A stretch of 64,000 nucleotides of DNA from NCBI GenBank assembly GCA_037176885.1, contig JAWWNJ010000107.1, positions 310,001 to 374,000 on the forward strand, given 5' to 3'. The DNA is from Favolaschia claudopus. Taxonomy: Eukaryota; Basidiomycota; Agaricomycetes; Agaricales; Mycenaceae. How positions within the stretch are numbered: the first letter of the stretch is position 1; each line of letters begins with the position of its first letter. The translations under genes were made by a program, and so were the position numbers. Shown piece by piece: positions 23,585 to 35,328 of this stretch. Under the pieces are notes generated by a model. That model worked only from the letters and a program-made list of their open reading frames with translations. It had not been told where the DNA came from and ran no database searches.

Positions 23585-25075
23585 TTACATGTAGTCAGGC
23601 AGATCATTGAAAGGCATCGGTCCGACCTCAGAAGCCAGGTATGCACGCGCGGCCTTCATCCACTGATCATCTGGTTCCAGTTCACTTCACCGACTGCGCG
23701 TAAAAGGCCTTCAACTCACTTTCTTGAGAGAAAACGGGAAGTACTGGAACGTCAGATGCTCCCGACAATATCCCTACCGTGCAGCCCCTGCCGCCCATCG
23801 ACCAGCAAGTAGACCTCGGTGGTCCTTCGTCGCGAGTAAACTTCCACTCGGGGAACGCGTAAAAGCGACAACCGTCGTCGTCTGACGAGCGAACGGTGGC
23901 TGGACAGTTTTTGTCTTGTCCGCATACGTGAGAGCGAGGAAACTCGCCCAGACCGACCTCAAATCCGAGATCTGCATATTTGCGGAAAACCGACCAGACG
24001 TCCACACGACCAGACAACCCTTCGCGCATAGGAAAGGAGGCGGGCGTTGCAACGACTATTCCGTTCCTGGTCATCTCAGGATAGGCCAACCAGATTCCAT
24101 CTGCCTGCCATGCGCTGATAACGCACGAAAAATTAAACGCGACAACGACATCAAGCGGATTATTTGTGAGAGACTCGATTACGTTGATTCGAAGCGAGCT
24201 GCCCAGCGCGAGGGTCCACCTCGGACCTGCACCTCGCACGTTCTCGTCCTGTTCCGGTCCTGCTATGACTGCGTACGATGCCGCCAAGATGAAGAAATCT
24301 GCTATCGCGGGTCCTTGGCCACATGCAGTGACCACATCTAGATTTCCCGGTACGACGCTGAGATCGGGGTGAGCTACGTGCAGTACGGAAGAGCCGACTA
24401 TAGCGCATTGAGAGGCTGTCAGCATAAGACGGACATCGTCAAAGCACAATCTAAACCGAGCCAGTAATTTTGTCGCCGTAAGCTCCAACAGAGATCCATC
24501 AACATGGGAGTCGTAGCGCGGATAGTGAGATGCAAGTGACTCGTCGCGGACCCGCAGCCAAAGGCCGGGTCCTTCAGGTAGTCCATTCACGTCTCCGTCG
24601 AACGAACTGGAGGAAAGGCAGCCGACTGCATCAGCTAAGGTGGCCTTTAAGCTTGCTGCGGGAAGAGGTGAACAAAGACAATTGAAAGAGACTTACTGTC
24701 GATCGTTGCGGGAACAAAAAGCGTTTCACGCCACTCGGAACTACCGATAGATGGAACAAGACGCGCGCTGGGTTTCTCGCGTTGCCCAGAAGTCCGCAGC
24801 AGCTCCAGAAAGTGGCTGACACAGCGGAAGTGCTTTCGAGAGACGAGGCAGGTGAAGCATAGCCGCTGCGTGTTCATATTCGATAACACCTCTTGCTTCT
24901 GCTCGTCGTCGACTTCAGAGGACAGGACTTTTAACTGACGCGACCATGTAAGGTCTTCTGAATCGGCGGGCACTTCACAGCCGTCTCAGCGCTCGAACCT
25001 GTTCATGCAACGCCACTTACAGAAACTAGTGAGCCTGACGGGAGCGGCGGTCATTGAGGAGATTGAGATGGACAT
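23585..25075 (-). CDS. Family B protein (B3)
   Basis: The gene appears to start at ATG 25075 with a short exon ending in a GTAAGT donor near 25021. The next exon (from about 24973) carries the MNTQRLCFTCLVSRKHFRCVSHFL block. After a GTAAGT intron an exon reads through LPEGPGL and the globular domain, which contains the Cys signature CGQDKNCPATVR and CWSMGGRGC. The last exon, after a GTGAGT intron with an ACCAG acceptor, ends in AYLASEVGPMPF and DYM at 23585. Relative to B1 it lacks a good F-box helix, like B2. The precise first acceptor (36 or 48 bp intron) is uncertain. Function unknown. Confidence 0.65.
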
Positions 25076-25470
25076 GAAAGTTTCTCAGACTTTAACGAGT
25101 GCTGTCCCCGATTGCCTCCGGCTTGTCGGGAACACGCTCTCGGTTAGCTGCCGACCGCCATATAACGAGAAAGCCAGTTGCAGGCAGTGGTAGGTCCGGT
25201 TAAGTACATCTCTTGCGCATTTAGCAGTGGGCCTCATTTGGAAGTCACTTACGGCGCCTGTGCGACCCTTACGAATCCTGACGTTTACGAATCAGGTCTT
25301 TCCCGACATCTTTCCCAGATGATGTCATCGTGATCCCATCGTTATCGATATACCCACAGCAAAATCTACAACTTCGCTTGAACTTGACCAATTCACCCTC
25401 CATTCGCTGTCTTCAACCTTTCGCTACCCTTAATATGCTGTTTCCTGCTTGCTGAGAGTACTATCGAACT
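25076..25470. other. Divergent intergenic region of B3 and C4
   Basis: About 395 bp that must contain two promoters. No distinct TATA box was recognised and no gene is seen. Confidence 0.35.
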
Positions 25471-27007
25471 ATGATTGACACTGGTAAGTTTAAAAGGGAG
25501 TAAATGAGACGGGTTTAGTATATTCTGACGGGCGAAACTTCAAGTCCCCGTAGAGATTTTGACATTGATAATCCAAGGGGGATCCTCCCCTGCTACTCTG
25601 CAAACAAGGCAAGAACTATACGACTATGACCTACGAAGACACCGCTTGTACCAAGTTTGCCAAAGTTTGAGATACAAGATCGCTGACAACGCAGTATTTT
25701 GGACTGCCTTGTATCTCGACAGAGCTGACCCCTCTGGTCGACACAAATCGAAAATTCCGGTCCACGAGGCCATCGTCGCTGACCACGTGAAGTTCTGTGG
25801 ACAAGGCCGACCGCTCAATGTTTTCTTCGGCTTGAAATGCAACGGAACTCCGACCTCGCTATACGAAAGGTTGTGGACAGAGCTGATCAGGAATAACAGC
25901 TTGTGGGGCAACGTTCTCGTCTCCGCTAACAGCGTATGCCGAGCAGACGAGCGGTGCCTGCATTCCATGATACAGGGCGGAATGTTACTTGATGCTTCGC
26001 GCCTGCAAAACTTCGCTGCAGTCAAGAACGAAGGGGAGTACGCTAACTGCCGTGGCCCTCACAATGTCGTTTCCCTTCCAGTAACAGCACAGCTGAGCAC
26101 CATCGCAATAGAAGTCCCGGCCAGGATCATTTCTTGGACCTCCATCAATCTCAGGTTATTGGACGTGCGCACAAAAGCAGATGATACAATGTGGTGCCAT
26201 TTCTTTGACAGTTGCACTAGTCTGCAAGAGCTGGTGTGGCAAAGAGACGGCCCCGTTCGGGCGACAAGGACGGTGTCAGTCCCCTCGTTACGCGTCTTTC
26301 GGACGCAAAGCGTGAAGTTTCCACCTCCCATTCTGGCGCTGCACTTGATCACCCTGAATGTCACGGACGAAGAGAATCCGTTCACTGCATACCAATTCAA
26401 ATGTCTCGTTGGGACCAATCCCGCGCACTTGGAACATCTCGACATGTTGCCAAACCCTACGCGAAAAATGGATATAGACGAGATCTTCCGCACTTGCGCA
26501 AACTTGGTAACTCTGACCGTCTCTACGACCGAAACCCGCACGACTCTATACGGCGCAATCGCCACGCGCGCACAGAACCAATACCTCAAGTATGATCGTC
26601 GAAAATTCGAGTCGGTGCAGTTCGCGCACGGCCCACCGCTGAACTCCTGGGCGGTGACTGCCAGAAAGCGATACGAAGCGCTGTGTCGTGTGGCGTTCAA
26701 AGTGGAATTGAACACCGTGAAGTTCGAACCAAGAGCGGAGAGGTTGAGAGTCCGAAAGTTTCCTGGGGACGTCAAGTTTGGGGAAGATGCACAAGCGGAG
26801 CTGATCTTGGCGAATGGGATGGACCCCCAGATGACGCGTTTGTATAATCAGGACTTCGATCCCTTCCACCCGGACGCAAAACCCAGCGCTATCACTCTCG
26901 TCATCCTCACACTCGACGCCGATGGTGCAAGATCGATGTTCTCCCGAGGATGGTATTATAAAGGGGTGTGCTATAGACGGTCCAGGGACAGGCCACCGCG
27001 AGATTGA
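25471..27007 (+). CDS. Family C F-box-like protein (C4)
   Basis: A 13 nt first exon (25471-25483, four codons plus one base) joins exon 2 (25545-27007) in phase 1 across a 61 bp intron and gives 491 aa. The spliced N terminus reads MIDTVPVEILTLIIQ, an F-box-like helix, followed by YDYDLRRHRLYQVCQSL and AVFWTALYLDRAD. LRR-like strands and a C-terminal block (ITLVILTLDADGARSM, GWYYKGVCYRR) follow. It is the intact parent-type of the pseudogene at 58808-59962 and a more distant relative of C1-C3. Function is inferred only from the F-box layout. Confidence 0.7.
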
Positions 27008-27653
27008 CTCCGAACTTTGCTGTCAACGTTCGAATACGAAATTCAAAGTTACGGCCTCGACTCCACTAAACATCTTTGAGCACTTAGTCTATTTCCATGT
27101 GTTGTCGGTTTGCTGCTACCTTGTCTCAAGCTAACGCGAATCTCGCGTACCCAAATACTCGATTGTGTATTGCACGTTCGTCGCCAAATTCTAGACACAG
27201 CCGCAGCTCCTCTTTGTTACATCGTGAACTCGCGCTATCGGTTACGACTTGTTCCCGCCACACGCTATATGCCCACAATGCTAAGCAATGTCTGAACTGG
27301 AATTGAGTCGTGGACGGGAATATGCGTCAAACTGATATGGAGTGCGACTCTACTACCTGCGTATTTACGATTTGTCCGAGCCTGCGACGAGGCAACTATG
27401 TCAGTCCAAAGCACTTCGCACTACGTTTTGCATGCAAGTAAAACGTGTCTCTGAATGTCAATCATAATTCTCGATTATAATGCTAGTCTGAACGATTTAC
27501 ATGCTGCGTTCAGGTATATCGACGATGGGAAGCACAAGTTTTCAATACGGCACAACGGTCAACTACAGGCAGGACGAACACCAGCGAAAGAAACAGTTCT
27601 TGGCGGCAACAAGCAAAGGCGACCTTGATAGAACGAAGCAAAAGTCAACAGCA
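27008..27653. other. Convergent intergenic region of C4 and C2
   Basis: AT-richer than the flanking genes. Short unsupported frames only. No repeat noticed. Confidence 0.35.
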
Positions 27654-29245
27654 TCATCTAGGCTCGTTGCACAGCACTCTGTATCGAGTACGACCATAAC
27701 AAAATCCAAACGACGCCACGATGTCCGCTTTCTCCCACTCCAAATCCAGCAGAACTACCATAGTCAAATTGCCCTTCGGTATCTTCCCGAACTGTATACG
27801 TTCTGGTACCCAGACTTTCAAGACAGGAACTTTGAAACCAGTGTAGGAAGTAACCTCGTCTCGCGAGTAGACTGCAGCAACTTCCCGCTTCGTCAAAGGA
27901 AAAGGAAAGTCCGGGATAACAATGCACGTGCCGAAAGCAAAAGGCTCGAAACAGAGGCAGTTGAAAAGACGACACTTGCGAGGCGGACAAAGGTCCTCGA
28001 GTTCCCAGCGCATGTCCAACGAAATTTCGTTTTCTTCCATTGGGTGGGTTAAATGAACCGCAGCAGCAGTCAGCCTGCGCATGGTGTTCATCCTGTACTG
28101 GTAAATGATCTTTCTGGCCAAGAACTGGAAGACAGGCGCCCGAGGCTCCGTGTCGGACATTAGGATGTGCTCCAGATACGGAGTTTTCTTCAGGATGTCG
28201 AGGAGCACGGAAGTTTTTACAGGGTTGTTGCGCAGCTTCAGGGAGGTCAAACTGGCGGCGAAGCCCACCAAGTCGACGAACAAAGACACGGTGATAGGCG
28301 TAGAATAGTCGAACACTTCCAATTCAGTAAGACGTGGGGCGAATATAGGAGGCAGGAACCGCAGGTCCCACAGCGTCAGACGAAGAAGGGACGGCAACGT
28401 AACGACCGGCGACGGCGCAAGGGCGCACCTCCTGTCCCACTTGAGATGCACGAGGTTCGTGCAAGCGGAGAAGAACGCCGACCAATTAACGCGTTGTTGG
28501 TCGCGATCGCTAGCTATGTGCATATACTGAAGGTTCGAAGAAGGAGGGAAGGCGACGTCGACAGGAACAGTGCACCTAACGACGTGCAAGTCGACTGAAG
28601 CCAACTTTAGCCGCTGGTGCCGCTTCCAACAGGAGACGTTTTTCGTCGTCGCGATGTCCACGATCCTCAAGTCGAGGGCGTCTTCCATGATGTACGGACC
28701 AAGGAGCTCCTGCACACAGAGACCTGCCGAATTGCAGTAACCGTCGGCCCTGAAGAAGAGTGTCCTCCATCGCTTGACGGATGGAAGTAGCGCATCCCAG
28801 ACGCGCCCGGCCTCGTCTCGTCGGCCAGGGAGGACATTCAAGTCAAACGCTATATGAAGGCGACACATGGCAGATTTCTGAAGGTGCTGGCTGACAAAGG
28901 CACAGAGATCGGATGTGTCTAGAGGAGAAGGGCGACTGGAGTTGGCAGTCTCGAGCATGATGAAGGACCACATGACGGGCAAACTGTCCACAACCCCCAT
29001 GAAGAGGATGCAGGTGCGTCGAAGACGGTCTCGAAGAAGCTCGTTATCGTATACTTGCTCCTGTGTCCGCACGGGGCGAAGGGCCAGCAGAAAAATGCGG
29101 GCGACAGTGTCGAGTGGCACTTCGACAGCATTAATTATACTCAACTACATGACTAGCGACCTGTCGACTCACGGCTCGTAAATTTCGAAGGTTCGGCTGA
29201 GGCGGTCTCGTTCACGCTGGTATCGCTGGTCGAGGTTGCCGACAT
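27654..29245 (-). CDS. Family C F-box-like protein (C2)
   Basis: Exon 1 (29245-29173, ATG, Ser/Thr-rich, 24 codons plus one base) joins exon 2 (29119-27654) in phase 1 across a 53 bp intron and gives 512 aa. The spliced sequence enters the F-box-like region at LPLDTVARIFLLAL, followed by YDNELLRDRLRRTCILF and VMWSFIMLETANSS. Mid-protein LRR-like strands and the C-terminal block VLKVWVPERIQFGKIPKG, MVVLLDLEW and GFCYGRTRY match C1 and C3. The longer, low-complexity first exon is the main difference from its paralogues. Confidence 0.7.
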
Positions 29246-29845
29246 TTCGTAGAAATTAGCGAAGACCGGAAAAACGATAAAGACTGCGGGCTCAGAAGAC
29301 GTTGCTGCAGACCCCAACAAATGTAGAAAGCCGCCATATATTTCTAGCGGGCGTTTGCGAGGACTTAAACAAATTGCAGGAAGCTGATGTAAGGAAAGAA
29401 GTCGAGGAAAAAGACAAGAACGGTATTAGCACTGCCGCGCGGTTGGCCGGCCCGCCCGGCCAAACCTTAACCTCTCTTCCAAAACCAGCAAGTACGCAGC
29501 ACCTGAATTTAAAGTTCATTGTCAATACGAAGACTGGAATCATTATGGACTGGCCACCATACATTCCATATGTTATCTTTAACCAGTCGTCTCCCACTTC
29601 GTGAGGAACCCTCCCAGCAGCTATGTCTCAAACCGAAAACAGAGAAGTCGACACGCAGAATATACAGTCAGTGCACAATAAGCGTCCGAGTCAGCGTCGA
29701 TCCATGTGGTTGACGCAGTTGTCAGGAATTCCTCTTTGCCGGGCGACGAGAGTCGGACGCAAAACAGCTGGAACTTAGTTCGGTACATCGAACCTCGCGC
29801 GAGTTGAATCAAGTTTCACGGTTTCTAACGGCCAACAGGCTCGAA
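29246..29845. other. Region upstream of the interrupted F-box gene
   Basis: Contains a 50-codon ATG frame at 29622-29774 (hydrophilic, no motif) and, at 29827-29837, a CTAAC-plus-CAG pattern that could be an intron end just before the ATG at 29846. An upstream exon of the F-box gene may therefore lie here. No other feature. Confidence 0.35.
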
Positions 29846-29974
29846 ATGGGTTCTCCCCAATTCAACACCGAGGTCGCAGCACCTACAGTCCACACACAGG
29901 CGCTGCCATGCCAAATCACTGGTCATCCCTCGCATCCAGCCACGCTCGTCGATAGACGCTCTCTCAGACCACGG
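29846..29974 (+). pseudogene. 5' fragment of F-box gene split by the LTR element
   Basis: ATG at 29846 opens 43 codons ending exactly at the element border (29974). Across the insertion, after dropping one copy of the target duplication, the frame continues without a break at 48660. The peptide is Pro/Ser/His-rich and probably disordered, in front of the coiled coil and F-box of the 3' fragment. The ATG may be internal if an upstream exon exists. Confidence 0.7.
29971..29974. repeat. Target-site duplication, left copy (ACGG)
   Basis: ACGG flanks the TG-start of the left LTR and recurs at 48656-48659 after the CA-end of the right LTR. A 5 bp duplication ACGGT is equally compatible because the LTR begins with T. 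Confidence 0.75.
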
Positions 29975-31351
29975 TGAAACGCTTGCACGCGGTCTAGTAC
30001 AGCAAGTACTAGTTAGTTGTGGATTAACCCTGAAGGCCTATCTAGCTTTCAACCGCTAGCGAACCAACAAACCCAATCCTAACTACTTTCCCCCCTTGTA
30101 ATGGTACTATAACTACGCCGAGTACAGCTCGTTTGATCACTTGTTTAAGATGATCGAAGGGAGCCTAAGATATAAACCTCTAACTAGTGCTAATTACGAT
30201 TGAGTGCCAGATAGAATCAAGTCCTCTCTTGACTAAAAGCCAAACGAGTGCTCAAGTCCAATATTTAGCTGATACAACACAGCTAGGCCAAGTCCAATTC
30301 AGATTCCAAGTCCAACAAAAGCTGATACCACACAGCTAACACAGAGTTCACACAATATCCAAGTCCAATGCCGCTGATACCACACAGACGGCCTTAAAGT
30401 CCAAATTCACACTAAGAGTGGGCGCGAGTAGATTGAGAAACTTGTACAAAACGCTAAACAGAGCTCCTGGTATAGAGTTGATATAGGATGTCAAGCCCTA
30501 GATCTCTGCCTTTATTCGGGACTTTAGTCAGTTAAACCGACACGCCCTAGCTAGGTCAGGAATCCAGTACTGAACACCTTCTACCACTGGCCTTATATAC
30601 TGTACATTCTAGCTTACTATTTACTGATTACTGTGCGACTGTCCATGGTCTATTTAATACATTGTCCAATAGGCATCCAGATAATTTATGATCCTTTCCT
30701 TCATCCCTGGTTTCCGATCGTTTCGCAACCACGATCAAATACGTCCACTCTCCAAGAGGTTCCTTAGTTATGAGTTCCTTGCTTAAGCCTTTGCCTGGCT
30801 TTGTGCAGAAACAGAAAGCTGAGTATCCAACGGTCATTTAGATACCCATACTTCCTATGTTCAGGCCAAGGACGGGATCTTGAACACTATCTGGAGTCCG
30901 GCTTGTGTTCCCCGTGATAGGTTTCGTGATCCCCTTGATGCGTGTAAGTGACAATGACTGTTCCGTAGATGCATCGGAGTGATGCCTTAGCCAGCCGTCC
31001 TGATCATGGTGTTTCGGCTGATCAGTTGGTTAGCCAGGCAGCCCGCTCGTCTAGCTAGAGTATGTGACAGGTGGGACGGCCATTTGTTAAGTCCCTTTGG
31101 TGGTATTTAGACAACTCGTGGACCCAAGAGGCTTTATACTCTTAGCGGAGCCCAAATACCTTTACTTGAGGTACGTCGCTCGGTCTGGTGATTTCCTTAC
31201 GATACGTCCAGGTATTGCCTTGACTTGGCCATGTCTTGGTTAGCAATCCAGGACTGATCCTAACCCTCTTGAGCCTAATAGGTAGGTACTTAGCTAGCAA
31301 AACGCGCAAATTCCTGCACATTCCACTACTAGCCTAATAGCCTGCTTATCA
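29975..31351 (-). repeat. 3' LTR (left copy)
   Basis: 1,377 bp, begins TGAAAC, ends TTATCA, and matches 47279-48655 base for base except at 31231. It contains three to four imperfect copies of a CAAGTCCAA / GCTGATACCACACAG unit at about 30253-30390. A sense-strand 69-codon ORF (30837-30628) lies in the U3 part. Confidence 0.95.
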
Positions 31352-31363
31352 TCTCCCCCATTC
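31352..31363 (-). other. Polypurine tract
   Basis: On the element's sense strand GAATGGGGGAGA directly abuts the 3' LTR, the usual primer for plus-strand DNA synthesis. Confidence 0.75.
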
Positions 31364-32013
31364 TTTGCTCTTGACCGTCCCCGGTCAACTCTCCCTTCCT
31401 ATCTAGACCAGGCTAAAGCTTGTCTTTAAGCCCCACCACTCAAGATCTACTCAAACTACTTAACCAGCCTTGCCCCGGTTTAGCTAGCGCTCGTCATGAT
31501 TTGGCCAGGATTCTAAGTCCTGAATCCGACTTAAGCGTTTTTGCCTCCGGCCAGCCAGTTACGTAATTTACGTCATCTCTTTAATTGATTCATCAATCCT
31601 CGACTGATTCTTTGTTTCCGCGGGAGCAACTGATCCAAAGGTTCGTCCCCTGTCTGGGATACGTTCCTTTGCTCAATACCTCCCTGTTGATACCCAACAA
31701 GCCTCATTTTCCTCTTTCTATTACCCGGTAAGAGCTCTTTTCTTGAAAACTTTCCCTGAATCTGAACTTTATCAGCCATTCTCGATTCGGTAAGTTCTCA
31801 TTAGAGCCTCTATTGATGGAATCGCCCACTTATAGCGCTTCTTTTCAATAGAGTCTCAAACTCTATCCCAGTGCTTCCAAATTTCCAAGTCCTTCTACAG
31901 AAGAAGCTGCGTCCGCAGCTATCTTAAATAGAGGGACTTAGGAAAATTTCCTTCATTCCTTTCTCCCATCTTCCTTTTCCTCTTCTTTGTTTCCTTCTCT
32001 AATCCTCTTTTAG
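31364..32013. other. Cargo upstream region
   Basis: Lies between the polypurine tract and the first cargo exon. It has pyrimidine-rich stretches typical of a fungal promoter/leader (31940-32010). A 68-codon sense-strand frame (31779-31573, ATG, Lys/Arg/Gln-rich) has no motif. No start codon for cargo gene 1 can be found here. Confidence 0.4.
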
Positions 32014-33901
32014 TATCCTGATCTTCCTGACAACTTCAAGATCCCTTTCGCCGCCGCGCCGGATCTCGACTTTACTCCGTACGACTGGTCGATTCCTCCC
32101 TTCTACTCGCTTGTCAAGCAGGAGGTCGTCAAGACTTCGCCGTACGCCAAACTCGAGATCCCACCGTACGAGCCGCCCGTTCCCATCAAGCGTCGGTCTC
32201 TCTTCAAGGAGCCCTCGTCCACCGACGCGAAGGGTTCCAAGAAGCCGGATGCTCAGTCCGCGTCTGCGTCGTCGTCCCCGGTGAGGCCGCGCCCCATGTT
32301 TATGGTGAAGACGGAAGTTCAGCAAGCTCGCGGGCCTCCTGGCCGCCGTGTTTTCGATGGGGTTGAAATCCCCAATACTCGTTCGTCGTAAGTTTTCGTC
32401 TCTTAATCCCCCAACTTTCTTTTAAACTAACGTTTCCTTTTATTAGTTCTGCTCAGTCTGGCAACAACCGTAAACGCAAGTTCGGGGAAAGTGGGGACGT
32501 TGAGATGGTTAAGTCAAAAGACCAAGAGTCCGTTCAGGTAAATTTCTTTCTAAACTAGACTGCCTGCCCTTTTTATTTGGCTAACCTTTTCGTCCCTTAG
32601 GCTGATAGCGATGGCGAAGACGAGGTTGTTCCCACCGCGCCCGTCGTGGTCGTCGACGGCCGCCAGAACTTCGTTATTCCTCGTCGCGCCAAGCTCGGGT
32701 CCATCCACTACCCCAACGCCAAGACGACTATGCCTACCCAATCCGAGATTCAGGCCTTCGCTAAGCAGGTTGTCGATGTCTTTCAACACCGCCTTCTGAA
32801 CTCGTCGGTCACAGGCTCAGGTAAGTCTCTTTTTATGTCGACCTAACCCCTTCTTGTACTGACTAAGGTTCAGAGGACTTCAACCCACTGCCCCCGTTCA
32901 ACATCGTCACCCCCCTTAACCACCCGTTCCTCTACGGTGTGCGTTTCAAGGGCAAGACCCCACCGCGGTTTTACAACTATCTTCCGCCCGGGACGTTGAC
33001 TAGGGTGTCCACGAAGCCTGAACTCGCTCCTCCACCACCGCCCTTCGAGCACCTTCCCAAGTTCGATCCTGCGCCGATCATGGAGATGGAGTTCGGTAAA
33101 GCTAAGATCGTAAGTCCTGTTTAGCTTAAACGATCCTTTCTTTAACTAACCACTCTTTCGTTCTAGCCTGGCTGGATCTGTATCCAGTGCCTGGCGCTCA
33201 ACCAGACTTGCATCCCAGCGGCCTTTGGTGCGAAGTGCAGCGCTTGCCACAAGAAGGGGTTCTCGTGTGAGTTTGAGAAGTGCGACGAGGAGTTGGTGGA
33301 GTTTTACCACCAACTTGGCCCTCGTTTCACTAAGTTTTCAAACTGTAAGTTCTTCCCCTTCTTTATTTGGTTTTAGCTAACGCTTGTTTCGTTTAGACAC
33401 CGACCATCTTGGTGAAGTCTTGCTTTCTCGCTATCACCACTATGTCGATACCGCCAAGATTGCTCGCGCCGCCGCCAAGGACTTCGCCTCGACCTTCCGC
33501 CACTACCACGCGCACGCCGTCGACATCATCTCGGTCGTTGGCCTTGACAAATTCCTGTCGCGCTTCTCCGCCGTCGATGTCAGCCCGGCCGACCTCCGCG
33601 CCCACTTTGAACACATCGTCAAGCAGTTCAATGCGGCGTCGACTCCCAACTTGAAGGCGATCCACCCAGCGCCTAGGCCGTCGGAGGAAGAGCTCGCTAT
33701 CAAGATTGATCGTGATGCGCTTGCCGCCGCCGCCGCTGCTGAGGGCGACGATGGGCAACCGGCAAGTCCCTCCCTTTATCCTTCCTCTATCCACTTTTGC
33801 TGACCATCTCCCCCTTTCTTTTGCTCTAGGCTACCTTGTCGACGATCGACGCGGAACCCAGCGGGACTGAGATGGCGGTGGACACGGTGGAGTCGGGGTA
33901 G
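32014..33901 (+). CDS. Cargo gene 1: zinc-cluster protein, seven exons, no ATG found
   Basis: Exons 32014-32387, 32447-32537, 32601-32820, 32874-33109, 33167-33344, 33397-33761 and 33830-33901 join in phase to give about 511 residues (417 from the first in-frame ATG at 32296). Introns are 50-68 bp. The last one is GC-AG. The frame is open back to a TAG at 32011 that could be a splice acceptor, but no upstream ATG exon fits. Features are a disordered N terminus with an NRKRKF basic patch, an acidic DSDGEDE patch, then a zinc cluster at 33179-33268 (C-X2-C-X6-C-X8-C-X2-C-X6-C), and a helical C-terminal domain. The Cys spacing fits the fungal Zn(II)2Cys6 class, but the basic residues normally found between Cys 2 and 3 are absent. 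It is antisense to gag-pol. Confidence 0.75.
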
Positions 33902-34565
33902 CTTGGACTTTGCCCGCTCGTTGGTTCGTTTGTCGCGCGCGCTTCTTTTGCGCTGTTTCTTTTGTTTTCATAATGCATCTCATCTACTATGTACTTGGAC
34001 TAGGCCTCCATAGTTAGATTATCGGTAACCCTAGAACTAAAAAAATGTATCGTCTATAGGATACTCTCTTTGCTTAGAGGGTATCTATAAAAGCTTTTTG
34101 TACACTGGTCTTCCCTTCGTGTGAACGGGTCCTCTTGGACTCATTACTTTTATAAGAAAGCCTCTTAGTACCATTTTCTTAGCCTTTTTAGAACGTCAAC
34201 TACTTGAGGGCCGGCCCTAATTTTACTTGGGAGACCTTATAAGTTGTCCATTCTGGTTTACCCAGAGTCTGTTTTGCCTGATAACGGTTGAATCCCTTTT
34301 AGCTAGAGGCTGGCTAGCCTGTGAGCAGGCTTGGTTAAGACCTCTCTAATTTAGCTAAGGATTCCATTCAATAGTTAAGAGTCAAAGCCGTCCCTTTCTG
34401 CATTATGAATCACTAGGCACTTGCCCATCCTTCGTCTAAGTGATGTCATTTTGATTGACTTCCCGATTTAGTAAAATCAGACTGTCAACCTTAGCCGAAG
34501 TGATCGAGTTCCTAGTTTGGATGACCTTCACGTTAGCCTGGCTCATAGGGGTCCTAGGCTTAACT
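33902..34565. other. Cargo intergenic region 1-2
   Basis: 3' flank of cargo gene 1 and promoter of gene 2. AT-rich, with repeated TTAGCTAG-like words. No further coding frame is supported. Confidence 0.4.
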
Positions 34566-35213
34566 ATGGCGGTCAATCCGCATCCAACTACTTTGAAGCC
34601 CTTGGGGGCTTATCTTTCGCTGGAGGAGGAGTTCACTTACTACTTTCTCGAGGATAAGAAGGTAGGCTCCCTCCGTTTTTGCCGTGTAGACATTACTTAG
34701 CTAGCGCATTCCGTTTAGCCTGGGGCCGGAAGCTTATGCCAGTCTTGCAATGTCTTCGGGCTGACTTGCAAATTCAAGGCCTGGGGTAGAGGTTGCGAAC
34801 GCTGTGAACTCCACCACCAGTCAGACTGCACTTATGCCCAGTGGCCTGCTTTCCTTGACTTCCGCAAGTCTGAATTATGGGAGAAGACGGGTTCGTCTTA
34901 TCCCTTTTTATCGCCCTTAGCTAAGTTCTGATTTGTTTGTCTAGAGCTTCGCTATGGCGGAGACTACTTCCCAGAGTCCCACCTCGAGGCTTACTTCGAG
35001 CCTTTGTTTAAACGGAACGTGGCCGCTTACGAACGGAGGCTCGAGATAGCTCTTCTTAAGGTTAGGCAAGCGTCACCAGCGGAAGCTATGGAAGTGTATA
35101 GGGCGCACGAACGGGCTCACGGGGGCGGGACTTTCGGAGTCGCAGCTTGGCTGCGTTCAGACCCTGGCTTAACCATCCCAGTTATACGCCCGCGCCATAC
35201 TTTCGAGCGTTAA
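34566..35213 (+). CDS. Cargo gene 2: small zinc-cluster protein, three exons
   Basis: Exons 34566-34661, 34719-34890 and 34945-35213 give 178 aa. Intron 1 is phase 0 (57 bp, GTAGGC donor) and intron 2 is phase 1 (54 bp, GTTCGT donor). Exon 1 ends in a LSLEEEFTYYFLEDKK helix. Exon 2 is essentially the zinc cluster, 34737-34829, with spacing C-X2-C-X6-C-X8-C-X2-C-X7-C. Exon 3 is a charged helical segment. The exon plan and the EEEF/EEEYAF...LED leader are shared with cargo gene 3, so the two arose by tandem duplication. Without the basic loop of classic Zn2Cys6 regulators, DNA binding is uncertain. Confidence 0.75.
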
Positions 35214-35328
35214 GTTTATTGGGCCTTTATCTTAGCCAGACCCCCTGTTAGGGCCCGATTTGTATAAAGTCCAGTTTAGCTAGTCGATCTCGATATACCA
35301 CTTCTTGTCTTCCACTCTCATCTTCGCT

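Noticed and set aside
30253..30390. Repeats in the LTR as a CRISPR-like array
   Set aside because: Units are imperfect, irregularly spaced and inside an LTR of a eukaryotic element.
30628..30837. 69-codon ORF in the LTR as a gag leader exon
   Set aside because: It is upstream of the TATA box, in U3, so it should not be part of the genomic RNA. Kept only as an LTR observation.
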